64,000 bases of DNA from contig NZ_KB892435.1 in assembly GCF_000373765.1 (NCBI RefSeq), forward strand, positions 8,468 through 72,467, given 5' to 3'. Position 1 is the first letter of the stretch. Every line of letters starts with the position of its first letter. Made by a program: the position numbers and the translations under genes. Positions 56,513 through 64,000 of this stretch are shown here, in pieces. The notes under the pieces are model-generated. The model saw only the letters and a program-made list of their open reading frames with translations. It was not told the origin of the DNA and did not search any database. This DNA is from Legionella shakespearei DSM 23087 (lineage in GTDB: Bacteria > Pseudomonadota > Gammaproteobacteria > Legionellales > Legionellaceae).

Positions 56513-56625
56513 GGTTCTTAAAGGTTCTTATTTTATTTAATAACTTTTAAGAACTTTGCTATTGTTGTCTATCTTAGACATAGATATAATACTTCTTAAA
56601 TTCATTAATAACTGTTAAGAAGAAT
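56513..56625 (+). promoter_or_regulatory. Promoter flanked by two operator-like palindromes upstream of the ATPase
   Basis: A near-consensus promoter is visible: TTGTTG at 56562-56567, a 17-nt spacer and TATAAT at 56585-56590. Related imperfect palindromes (TTCTTA...AATAACTTTTAAGAA) lie at about 56523-56554 and 56592-56623. TGTCTA-TCT-TAGACA overlaps the -35 and spacer. The second palindrome runs up to the ATG and would cover the start site. This suggests tight control, perhaps autoregulation by the ATPase's C-terminal helix-turn-helix or by another factor. Confidence 0.7.
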
Positions 56626-57747
56626 ATGGCTCAAACCGATTGGCACTATCCTCGTCCTCTATTAGCTGAGAAATATCTTAGTTTATTTGATATAGGATTA
56701 ACTTCTGCACGTGGATTATTTGCCAGGCGAAGAATGGGCAAAACGGAATTTTTAAAAAAGGATTTTATTCCTGTAGCTGAAAATGCTGGCTATTTGGTTG
56801 TATACACTAATCTTTGGGAGTTAAAGATAGATCCCGCTACAGCATTAGTATCAGAGTTTTATAAAATAATTGAACCCAAGGGATTTGCCAAAATTTGGTC
56901 CAATTTGAATACCCCAATCAATATTAAAAAGCTGAAAGCCTCTGGTAAAATACCAGGAATAGGAGAGGGAATGGTAGAAGCAGATCTGCCTGATCCCAAA
57001 AAATTGACAGGGACATTGTTAATGGAGGCGATGAGTTCCTACGATCGCAAAAAGCCTAAAATGGTGTTGATTATAGATGAAGCTCAAGTGCTTGCCTACG
57101 AAGAAAACTCTCATTTTGCTCACGCATTAAGAGCTGCTTTAGATGTAAGAAAAGACAATATTAAAGTTATATTTGCGGGAAGCTCTGAAACTACGCTAAG
57201 ACGAATGTTTGGGGTTGCGTCTGAGCCATTCTATAATTGGGCTCCACTGGAACCATTTGAATTGTTAGGTAAAGATTTTGTTGTAGCTATGGTGGATCGA
57301 GTAAATAAAATCTCAAAATTCCCCTTAACTTTAGATGATGCAATTGATGCTTTTGAAAATCTTAAAAGCACTCCTGAATTTTTCAGAAGATATATTGAAT
57401 ATTACTTAAGTAACCCCGAAGAGGGCAGTAAAACTGCGTTAGAATATACACAAAATAAAGTATTTAGTGACAAGAATTTTAAAAGACAATGGGAAGGGTT
57501 ATTACCCGCGGATAAAGTCATCTTATCTATGATTGCTAATGGGTTTAAAGACTTACATGGGCAGATAGCGATGAAAAAAATAGGAGACACTCTTGGCATT
57601 GAGAATAGTGTGAATAAGAATACTACCCAAAATGCATTGAGACGGCTGTCTAATAAGAATCTAATTACGAAAGTTGAATATGGTATATATCAATTTGAAG
57701 ATGAAACATTCGCTGATTGGGTTATGCATTTAGATGGCGACAGTTGA
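56626..57747 (+). CDS. AAA-type P-loop ATPase with C-terminal winged-helix
   Basis: 373 aa of the archaeal-ATPase/Orc-like group of stand-alone ATP-binding proteins. The P-loop is LFARRRMGKTEFLKKDF (Lys39). Walker B is KMVLIIDEAQVL (Asp151, Glu152). IKVIFAGSSETTL fits sensor 1. The C-terminal part (about 290-373), with IGDTLGIENSVNKNTTQNAL and RRLSNKNLI, looks like a winged helix. The role is unknown; such proteins occur in accessory islands and could act in regulation, DNA maintenance or defence. It lies between the direct repeats with its own promoter. Confidence 0.85.
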   Translation: MAQTDWHYPRPLLAEKYLSLFDIGLTSARGLFARRRMGKTEFLKKDFIPVAENAGYLVVYTNLWELKIDPATALVSEFYKIIEPKGFAKIWSNLNTPINIKKLKASGKIPGIGEGMVEADLPDPKKLTGTLLMEAMSSYDRKKPKMVLIIDEAQVLAYEENSHFAHALRAALDVRKDNIKVIFAGSSETTLRRMFGVASEPFYNWAPLEPFELLGKDFVVAMVDRVNKISKFPLTLDDAIDAFENLKSTPEFFRRYIEYYLSNPEEGSKTALEYTQNKVFSDKNFKRQWEGLLPADKVILSMIANGFKDLHGQIAMKKIGDTLGIENSVNKNTTQNALRRLSNKNLITKVEYGIYQFEDETFADWVMHLDGDS

Positions 57748-57771
57748 ATAACATGCCAATGTACGTCAGGA

Positions 57772-58041
57772 ATAAAAAATTTTATTCTTTGGACTCACTG
57801 TTCATTAAGTTGTCGTGAAAATGTTTTGTAGCCCGGTCTGCTTGCAGCCGGGAATAGAGACTTGGTCAGAACTTTGGTTGTGTAACGAGCGTCAGTTCCC
57901 GGCTGCAAGCAGACCGGGCTACGAATAGAGTTACCTTAAGTAAGTGCCATTCGGGCCTTGGTAAGTTCCCCTTAGTTACTCTTGTTCCTTTTAGGTTTTA
58001 CATAATTATAATAGCTTATTGATACGTTAATACTACCTAAT
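57772..58041. repeat. Direct repeat DR, copy 2 (~270 bp)
   Basis: Same orientation as copy 1, with a 25-nt gap after the ATPase stop. It contains an R4 hairpin (57827-57924) and ends at the same CTACCTAAT, after which the flanking sequence differs from copy 1. Confidence 0.95.
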
Positions 58042-58045
58042 CAAT

Positions 58046-58252
58046 CTATGAGATCACTCGCTTTGAGCGGGCAGTAAATTCCTCTGGTTTTGCAAACCAG
58101 ACGCCTTTCACTTTATTTTTTTCAAAGGCTAGTTTAAATTCTTCTGAGACTAATATATTACCTAAGTACTCTTTGTCTCTTGCTAATTTATGATGACTCA
58201 TTGCCGGCTTTTGTTTGGGTGTTTTCGACAGCGACCTCGTGTCGCACAGCAA
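58046..58252 (-). pseudogene. Truncated gene, possibly an immunity-type protein
   Basis: 68 codons; KEYLGNILVSEEFKLAFEKN, then KVKGVWFAKPEEF, recalls the C-terminal ...VSE.F...GV.F... motif of Imm11-like immunity proteins; this is from memory and uncertain. The preceding part (MLCDTRSLSKTPKQKP) looks unrelated. It abuts DR copy 2 and is probably a C-terminal fragment rather than an intact gene. The gap 58253-58489 is AT-rich with no gene. Confidence 0.4.
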
Positions 58253-58489
58253 GGCCTAACCCTATATATTTTAATAAATAAACAGATAAATTTAATTCAA
58301 CATGAATACAATATAATCTATTTGATTTATATTTAATTTCGATCTATAACTAGATAGAGCGATTACTTAGTACCTTCACCAGGATGTAATTGCAGGAGTG
58401 GCTTCAGTAGTAATATTTCAAGTACTAAATTAATAGGTCAGAAAGACTTATTAATTAAGACTAACTTTGTATTAAGTTGAGGAGGTATT

Positions 58490-58768
58490 ATGTTTCGTTA
58501 TCTAAGTGTTCTTGTCTTAAGCGCATTCCTTGCCAGCGGATCTGTTATGGCCGCACAAGATGCGGCAAAAACTCAAGCGTGTGGTAAAATTCTCGAAGAA
58601 TGCTGGGTGAAGGCCGTACAGATTAATTGCTATCCTAGTCCTTTGCGACCCAATGTTTGTAAAAAATTTAAGAAACAGAATTGTTCAACGAACCCTAGCT
58701 ACTATAAAGATATTTCTAATTTTGGTAAATTGGGGGTTGATATAGTTATCAAATGTGCAGGTTCATGA
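58490..58768 (+). CDS. Small Cys-rich exported protein, 92 aa
   Basis: GAGGAGG lies 5 nt before the ATG. A Sec signal (MFRYLSVLVLSAFLASGSVM, then AA) is followed by a mature ~70-residue domain with six Cys (31, 38, 47, 57, 65, 89), enough for three disulphides, and many Lys residues. No family is recognised. It is probably periplasmic or secreted. A separate transcription unit. Confidence 0.8.
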   Translation: MFRYLSVLVLSAFLASGSVMAAQDAAKTQACGKILEECWVKAVQINCYPSPLRPNVCKKFKKQNCSTNPSYYKDISNFGKLGVDIVIKCAGS

Positions 58769-58871
58769 TGGCTTCGTGGTTTGACACTCTGTGTTTTCAT
58801 AATGCAAGGGACGTGCTCCAAAAAAATGTATATTTTAAACTGGAGTGTGTTCCTTTTCGTTTAGTAAGGTC

Positions 58872-59006
58872 AGGCCTGAATGGTACTTACTTAAGGTTTT
58901 TAATTCTATTCGTAGCCCGGTCTGCTTGCAGCCGGGAACTGACGATCGTTACACAACCTAAGTTCTAACTAAGCCTCCATTTCCGGCTGCAAGCAGACCC
59001 GCTACA
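58872..59006. repeat. Inverted partial copy of the direct-repeat core
   Basis: Read on the minus strand it matches the central part of DR: both R4 arms (58913-59006), the spacer AACTTAGGTTGTGTAACGAT and the CCTTAAGTAAGTACCATTC flank. It is more diverged than the two direct copies, so it is probably older. Confidence 0.85.
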
Positions 59007-59111
59007 AAAACATCTTAAGTAAGTCCCCCTAGGTTCTTTTATTTGGACAGTATTCGGGTTTTTCCCATAAATAAATCTCATAGGAGTGGATACTCAATTT
59101 TTTTGGCTCAA

Positions 59112-59366
59112 TTAATAATCCATATTTATATTTCTTTTGCCAGCAATCAAATCATCGGCAATCTCATTCAACCTTTTGAAACATATACTAAACTCTGGTC
59201 CATCCTCCATTTTATTCAAAATTAGTAATATTCTTAAAAATTCCACATCTTGATCAGGAGATCCTTCGATGTAAACTTCATGAGCCCAAGCCGCTATTTT
59301 TCTAATATCCTCCTGAAAACTAACCCTTTCTTTTAATTCTTTGCCAAATCTAGCCCTTGTATACAT
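59112..59366 (-). CDS. 84-aa protein, possible immunity partner of the J-domain protein
   Basis: Begins MYTRARFGKELKERVSFQED. It is mostly helical, with FLRILLILNKMEDGPEF and LNEIADDLIAGKRN, and no known family. Its ATG shares one base with the stop of the 1229-aa gene (TAATG), so translation is coupled. The position directly after a toxin-like C-terminus is the usual place of an immunity gene; the role is inferred from that alone. Confidence 0.65.
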   Translation of the reverse strand: MYTRARFGKELKERVSFQEDIRKIAAWAHEVYIEGSPDQDVEFLRILLILNKMEDGPEFSICFKRLNEIADDLIAGKRNINMDY

Positions 59367-62300
59367 TATTTAAATCCTCTCTTTTCCGTGCCAGTAGGTG
59401 GGTAATGCTGAGCACGTAGATTTTGTCCATCAATCGTTTTAGGATGAACTCTATTCACATTACCTTGATGATCATAAGATTCGGCCCAAGTGCGTACTTG
59501 TCCTGTTTTAGTATTGTGTTCAGTTACGTAGGCATTTCCTCTTGTAGGTCCAGGTGTTCTCGAGGGACGTTCTATATCATAATAGCGAATTCTTCCATCA
59601 GCAAGATGTTCAGTCTTAACAGCAGTGAGTTGAGCGCTTTGTAGAATTCTTAGTTTATGATTCATGGCTGCTTGAGCATTAACATTATTAAAGGCACTTC
59701 CACCAATACGGCTCCCTCCTAAAGGAGCATTTCCTTGCTTTGTATTAATTTTTGGTTGAACATTAACACCACCATAGATGAAAAATGAGTAGCGAGATCG
59801 ACTCGCCTGTTCTGCTTGAGGCACTTCATGACGTACGCTGGCAGGTACCCAAAAGCATTGTCCTTTTAAATCGACTTCTTGTGCCTGAGTTCCTAGTTTA
59901 ACCGTCACAAATCCAGCCTCTAAAGCTGCTTTTGGGGTTCTACAATCTTGCAAATAGCGCCGTGATCTGGCTACAGCGACGCGTTGCGCTGCAACCTGTC
60001 CTGATTCCTCCAAAGCGTGTTCAATATCTTTAATATTAGATTCAATGAACTGCATTCGAATGTCTTGCGCGATGTTTTTATGACCGTAGCGTCGACCATA
60101 CTCAGTCGACTTTACCTTATCTCTTAAATCGTCAAATTGCTCAGTTACTTGTTGGCGGCAGGTTTCATACAGACGATGATATTTTTTATAACTTTCTGTA
60201 TTTGGAGGTGATGTTGTATGGGAATCTGCAATGATATAATCAATTGCTTCGAGTTCTTCACGATTGGATTGGCGTATGCTGTTTAAATAACGCACTAACA
60301 CTGTTATTTTACTCAGTTCCTTTAAGCGACCAAATTCGGGTAGATATTGCGCAAACTCATCATAATATTCGGTGAATTCATGCGCAAAAATAAATTCGGG
60401 CGAGTAACGATGTGATAACCCTGTTTGAGCGGCCATCTCTTTCGTAATTCTATAGAGTAAAGGCATTGATTCGGTTGTTGGTGGCACTTTTCCATCCACG
60501 TCTCGGGAATGAATGTACAATTCAATCAGGGTTTCACGGTAATCGATGGGGGTATGCTCACGGATCACCTTATTATTTTCCCAATACAGCAGTTGGACTT
60601 TATTGTAGATAAATATCATGGCATGGGTATTAATCTGACGTCTGCCTTCTTTCAGCTCTTCGAATTGCTCTGCTGTAAGAACATAAATTGGCCAGCCCTC
60701 ATCTTCATTACCAACGTCTTTCAGTTCTCCATTAAGGTCTCGCTCCATACGGTGTTTCTTAACCACCATTTTCAAATTGCCCAGACGAATACGAGTAATG
60801 TCCTTGGGCTCAACCTGTCCGTCTGATAAAGATAAATTGATTTCTTCCGCTTCAATCCAGAATCGATGTAATGCACCACTATGTTGGCTTTGCTGATACG
60901 CTTCAATTATTTGGCGTAAGTATTTGGGGACATGCGAGAGCATGTTCGCCACCGGACGTTGGTCAAAAGGATACTGGCCGCATACTTCCTGATTTGTAGT
61001 CATAAATTTTAACATGTAATCAGTCAATAACATGGTGTTTAATAATTCACTTTCAGCAAGTGAGGAGGGGGCAAATCGCATGGCGTTAAAGGGATGGTAC
61101 GGTTTGAGTGGGTCAACAGGGTCTAAGCTAAAAACAGCGCCACCGATATTCTTTTCCAAAAGTTCTTCTAAATCAAATTGGCTAAATACTTTTTCATATA
61201 CAGGGCGTCCTTCAGTCCATGGCGTCATATAGAAGTCGATTTTACCCGTTTTATGATTAATTTCAGCACCATTGATGGTTCTGTATTGCGTGCTACGCCC
61301 TGTCTGATAGGGCAGCATACGTGTGGGTTTTATCCAACCCTCTGCATCTCTATCGACCATAATCCAGGGGGAGTTTAAACGTTCTTCTACATCAAGAAAT
61401 GTCCAGCTATTCTCAAACAATAATTCATCCATTAAATCAATGCGAAATTGTTGTTCTAAATTCGAGTTATATTCTTCCTGATACCAGTTTTTTAAACAGG
61501 CTTCATACGCTTGATAAAGAATCTCAGTTGGGGCATGGTGTATGGCTTGAGGCGTTTCAGAGAGGTTTTTATTGTGTTGATAGATTTTAATTAGTGTGTG
61601 AAGGACTTGCCGCATTAAATGTAAACCCTTGCGCTCTTCTCTTAAAAACACAATATTTGACTGTGGCAATTCAAAAAATGGAAACATGTCCGCCAGGAGA
61701 TGAGTTCGCTTTTTTAGAGATAAAATGACTTCATTCAATGTGTCGTCTTGATACTTAAATGATGCCAGGTAACGCAGTACGTGGGTGATAGCATACATTT
61801 CTATATCTGGAGTGTCATGCTGTGCAATACCTATGGCTGTTAAATACATTTTCAATGCAAGTTGCTCGTCAGCCATTTGCAGCGTAGGATTATCTTCCAA
61901 CCGAGCCGCATTCTGGAATTTTAAGCCAATTTGTAAAAAATGGTTCATTAGAACGGCGCGGCTACTCTGATTCATCAAAAAGGATACCCAATCCAACGAT
62001 TGAAACGCATCTTCTCTGTAAACCTCTGCGGTTTGTTTACACTGTGACATTCGTTGTGAGGTTTTTTCATATTGGTACAATGATTTTACATGGCGAATAA
62101 GTTGGGTGAGATTCTTGTTCGTTCCATTCATGCTTAAACGTTCTTTTAACGTCATCAAGAGGTCTTTTGCATCCTGCATACCATCGTAAGATTTTAATTC
62201 ATCTAAATTGTGTTGTTCTTGCCAATAAAGATGTAATGCTTGTGCGTAAAGGGTGCGAAATAAGGGATCATAAAATAAAGGAAGGGTATGTGATAATGTC

Positions 62301-63055
62301 GCTGGATCAGTCGTTTTTGCAAAATTCGTTATTTTATTCACGGAATAAATCAATGTACTTATAGGGGCTTTTTGGCATGCAATCAGGGTGAGTTCGAAAA
62401 AGCCTTCATATAACTCCAGCTCAGCCCCAAGCTTCTTGTGCTGTTTGATTTTTTTTATCTCATCGGCTAAATAGGAGCTTAATTTGGTGAGTCGAGAACC
62501 GAAATAATCACCTGATAAAAATTCCATGAGTTGCTTAATGGCTAATCCGGGAGTTAAGGGGCGGGATTCTATAGTACTAACGGGTTGGTTTCCCTGCTCT
62601 GTTTTTTTACGGATCAACGCAAACACATCGTGGATCGTCTGAGCTGGCGAACCGTTTTCTGAGGGTGTAAAGGAATATTTCCCGGATTGAAATTCTGTAG
62701 CTTGCTTTTCCCAAAGAGTTAATGGGGTTTGCCTATAGCGTGCATTCAGAGATTCATGTTGCTTTCTGAACTGGTACGAATAAGGTAATGCATTGCCTGC
62801 TTTAATTCGCTCGTAAATAACGAGTTCACTCTCATCGTCTACATCTGCTTCCTGAAATAGACGCCACTTTTCATCATAATTTCGCCGTTCATTCGGGTCT
62901 GAAAGAGTTTGATACGCTTCGTTCAATAACCCCATCCGTTCCGAACTACCACCCCTGTCGGGGTGTTCGATTAATGATAGGGTTCGATATGCTTTTTTAA
63001 TTTCTTGTGCTGAAGCATCGTGTGAGAGGCCCAATAACAGATACAAATTGTTCAT
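59366..63055 (-). CDS. Large J-domain protein with polymorphic-toxin-like C-terminus
   Basis: 1229 aa. Residues 1-66 form a J-domain: LYLLLGLSHDASAQEIKKAY, the HPD motif at 31-33 in IEHPDRGG, then LNEAYQTLSDPNERRNYD. No zinc finger follows. The middle ~1000 residues are unrecognised and helical. The last ~95 residues change character: DGRIRYYDIERPSRTPGPTR, then QVRTWAESYDHQGNVNRVHP, resembling C-terminal tips of Rhs/CDI-type polymorphic toxins. No signal peptide; a T4SS route is conceivable for this genus. It forms an operon with the ankyrin-like gene upstream and the 84-aa gene downstream. Confidence 0.8.
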   Translation of the reverse strand: MNNLYLLLGLSHDASAQEIKKAYRTLSLIEHPDRGGSSERMGLLNEAYQTLSDPNERRNYDEKWRLFQEADVDDESELVIYERIKAGNALPYSYQFRKQHESLNARYRQTPLTLWEKQATEFQSGKYSFTPSENGSPAQTIHDVFALIRKKTEQGNQPVSTIESRPLTPGLAIKQLMEFLSGDYFGSRLTKLSSYLADEIKKIKQHKKLGAELELYEGFFELTLIACQKAPISTLIYSVNKITNFAKTTDPATLSHTLPLFYDPLFRTLYAQALHLYWQEQHNLDELKSYDGMQDAKDLLMTLKERLSMNGTNKNLTQLIRHVKSLYQYEKTSQRMSQCKQTAEVYREDAFQSLDWVSFLMNQSSRAVLMNHFLQIGLKFQNAARLEDNPTLQMADEQLALKMYLTAIGIAQHDTPDIEMYAITHVLRYLASFKYQDDTLNEVILSLKKRTHLLADMFPFFELPQSNIVFLREERKGLHLMRQVLHTLIKIYQHNKNLSETPQAIHHAPTEILYQAYEACLKNWYQEEYNSNLEQQFRIDLMDELLFENSWTFLDVEERLNSPWIMVDRDAEGWIKPTRMLPYQTGRSTQYRTINGAEINHKTGKIDFYMTPWTEGRPVYEKVFSQFDLEELLEKNIGGAVFSLDPVDPLKPYHPFNAMRFAPSSLAESELLNTMLLTDYMLKFMTTNQEVCGQYPFDQRPVANMLSHVPKYLRQIIEAYQQSQHSGALHRFWIEAEEINLSLSDGQVEPKDITRIRLGNLKMVVKKHRMERDLNGELKDVGNEDEGWPIYVLTAEQFEELKEGRRQINTHAMIFIYNKVQLLYWENNKVIREHTPIDYRETLIELYIHSRDVDGKVPPTTESMPLLYRITKEMAAQTGLSHRYSPEFIFAHEFTEYYDEFAQYLPEFGRLKELSKITVLVRYLNSIRQSNREELEAIDYIIADSHTTSPPNTESYKKYHRLYETCRQQVTEQFDDLRDKVKSTEYGRRYGHKNIAQDIRMQFIESNIKDIEHALEESGQVAAQRVAVARSRRYLQDCRTPKAALEAGFVTVKLGTQAQEVDLKGQCFWVPASVRHEVPQAEQASRSRYSFFIYGGVNVQPKINTKQGNAPLGGSRIGGSAFNNVNAQAAMNHKLRILQSAQLTAVKTEHLADGRIRYYDIERPSRTPGPTRGNAYVTEHNTKTGQVRTWAESYDHQGNVNRVHPKTIDGQNLRAQHYPPTGTEKRGFK

Positions 63056-63075
63056 TAATTTTACGTCCTTATTAG

Positions 63076-64000
63076 TTACAAGCTAAGGGATGAATTGCTA
63101 AGTTCCATACTTTTAGCACGCCAATATTCGGCTTTTTCCTCATTATGAAAAAATGATTTATACATTTGACTAAGTTCTAGTTTTTTGGCAGAACTCACTC
63201 TTTGAGCAAGGCGCTCCAGGGGGATTAATGCGTCTTCCTGGCCAAGCTGTGCCGCTTTTAAATAGGAATCAAATGCGGTATTTAAATCGCATGAGTCTGG
63301 ATTAATTTGATGGCGTTGTCCTAAATCAACCGCCGCCACCTTATCCTTCAACTCCACTGCCTCTGAAAGGAATGTGAGAATTTCTTGAGTGCTGGAGGTT
63401 GGCTCATAGGCTTGGGCAACTTTCACGCATACGCTTTCTGTATTGGCTGCACTCATAAGCGTTGCTTGTTGCTCAGGGGATGGGCTTTCATCACGTGCGT
63501 TATTAGCCTTTTCTATAAAACGATGAGCCAGTTGCTTTTGTTTGTATTTAAACCAAGATTCTTCGATGTATTTAATAAAAGTGTCATCTGATGCGGCAAT
63601 AAACCACCAGTTTTTCCTGGCACAATCAATCAGACTAATATCATTAAATAGACCACCATTAATAGAGCAATCCGCCTGCATTTCTTCTATAAAATACTGA
63701 ACAACGTCAAGATGTCGGTAAGCTGTTGCGACCATCAGCGCGTTATAAACTGATGTAAAAATCGCAAAACTTCCTAAAATAGCATGACTTACTCGTGTAT
63801 TTATCACGTCTGCGCTGACTGTATATTTTTTAATTTCAGACAGATTTCCTGCTTTGGCTAACTGGCATAACAAGTGGGCTGTAATTGGAGGCCTAGGTAC
63901 ATCGGGTGCTGCATTGGCATTGGCTGATTCGCTTTGTTTCATTGTTTCGGAAGGTTCTTCTGGCTCCGTAAGTGATGAATCTATTGTTTCATCAGTCAGA
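63076..64000 (-). CDS. Ankyrin-like protein, partial (5' end outside the window)
   Basis: The frame is open to the window edge (LTDETIDSSLTEPEEPSETM precedes the internal ATG at 63942), so the start lies outside. The visible 300 residues have an acidic N-terminal part. Ankyrin-like repeats follow (HLLCQLAKAGNLSEIKKYTV and YNALMVATAYRHLDVVQYFI), then a Sel1/TPR-like C-terminal half (AFDSYLKAAQLGQEDALIPL). It ends 20 nt before the J-domain gene. Ankyrin proteins are common among Legionella effectors. Confidence 0.8.
   Translation of the reverse strand, partial: LTDETIDSSLTEPEEPSETMKQSESANANAAPDVPRPPITAHLLCQLAKAGNLSEIKKYTVSADVINTRVSHAILGSFAIFTSVYNALMVATAYRHLDVVQYFIEEMQADCSINGGLFNDISLIDCARKNWWFIAASDDTFIKYIEESWFKYKQKQLAHRFIEKANNARDESPSPEQQATLMSAANTESVCVKVAQAYEPTSSTQEILTFLSEAVELKDKVAAVDLGQRHQINPDSCDLNTAFDSYLKAAQLGQEDALIPLERLAQRVSSAKKLELSQMYKSFFHNEEKAEYWRAKSMELSNSSLSL

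Noticed and set aside
54376-58041. The 3.1-kb region as a composite transposon or integrative element
   Set aside because: No transposase, integrase or tRNA attachment site was seen, and no target duplication is visible at the repeat ends. Only the flanking direct repeats are certain.

Overview
The window looks like a chromosomal segment of a Legionella-like gammaproteobacterium (order Legionellales). This is inferred from protein character and gene content, not from a marker-gene search. Core genes are of gammaproteobacterial type (LptF/LptG, ZipA, HolC, a SMC rather than MukB). They are mixed with genes typical of Legionella accessory content: large proteins of no recognised family, a GMSMGG hydrolase, an ankyrin/DnaJ pair and LuxR-type regulators. 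No tRNA, rRNA, CRISPR array or recognisable transposase was seen.

Layout. Positions 1-13400 hold mostly housekeeping genes: rpsT, the lipid II flippase murJ, two M17 aminopeptidases, holC, the LPS-export permeases lptF-lptG, a YdcF-like protein, a BaiN/YhiN flavoprotein and a beta-hydroxyacid dehydrogenase. Positions 13400-16100 are a repeat-rich stretch with small genes, including a 57-aa membrane protein. carB and greA follow. Positions 20000-31250 hold envelope and accessory genes: a Tim44-like protein, a hydrolase, a papain-like protease, an acid phosphatase, a pteridine-reductase-like SDR whose catalytic Tyr is His, a CYTH protein, an MFS exporter and a 779-aa exported protein. Positions 31326-48277 run smc-zipA, then a dcw cluster murF-mraY-murD-ftsW-murC-ddl-ftsQ-ftsA-ftsZ-lpxC, with neither murG nor murB in it. 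M13 and M48 metallopeptidases, trmL and a ParE/RelB-type toxin-antitoxin pair follow.

The most unusual part is 54000-64000. Two near-identical ~270-bp direct repeats (54376-54646 and 57772-58041) bracket 3.1 kb. This contains gene remnants, a degenerate shikimate-kinase domain fused to a LuxR-type HTH (likely a ligand-sensing regulator), and a P-loop ATPase whose promoter lies among several palindromes. A third, inverted copy of the repeat core lies at 58872-59006. Beyond it, on the minus strand, is an apparent operon: an ankyrin-like protein (running off the window), a 1229-residue protein with an N-terminal J-domain and a polymorphic-toxin-like C-terminus, and an 84-residue gene overlapping it by one base that could be its immunity partner.

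Several families of long palindromic intergenic repeats (called R1, R2, R3, R4 and R6 here) are scattered through the window. They often sit at gene 3' ends and are often nested in composite clusters. They appear as full hairpins, internally deleted copies and single arms, which suggests non-autonomous REP/MITE-like elements mobilised by something outside the window.
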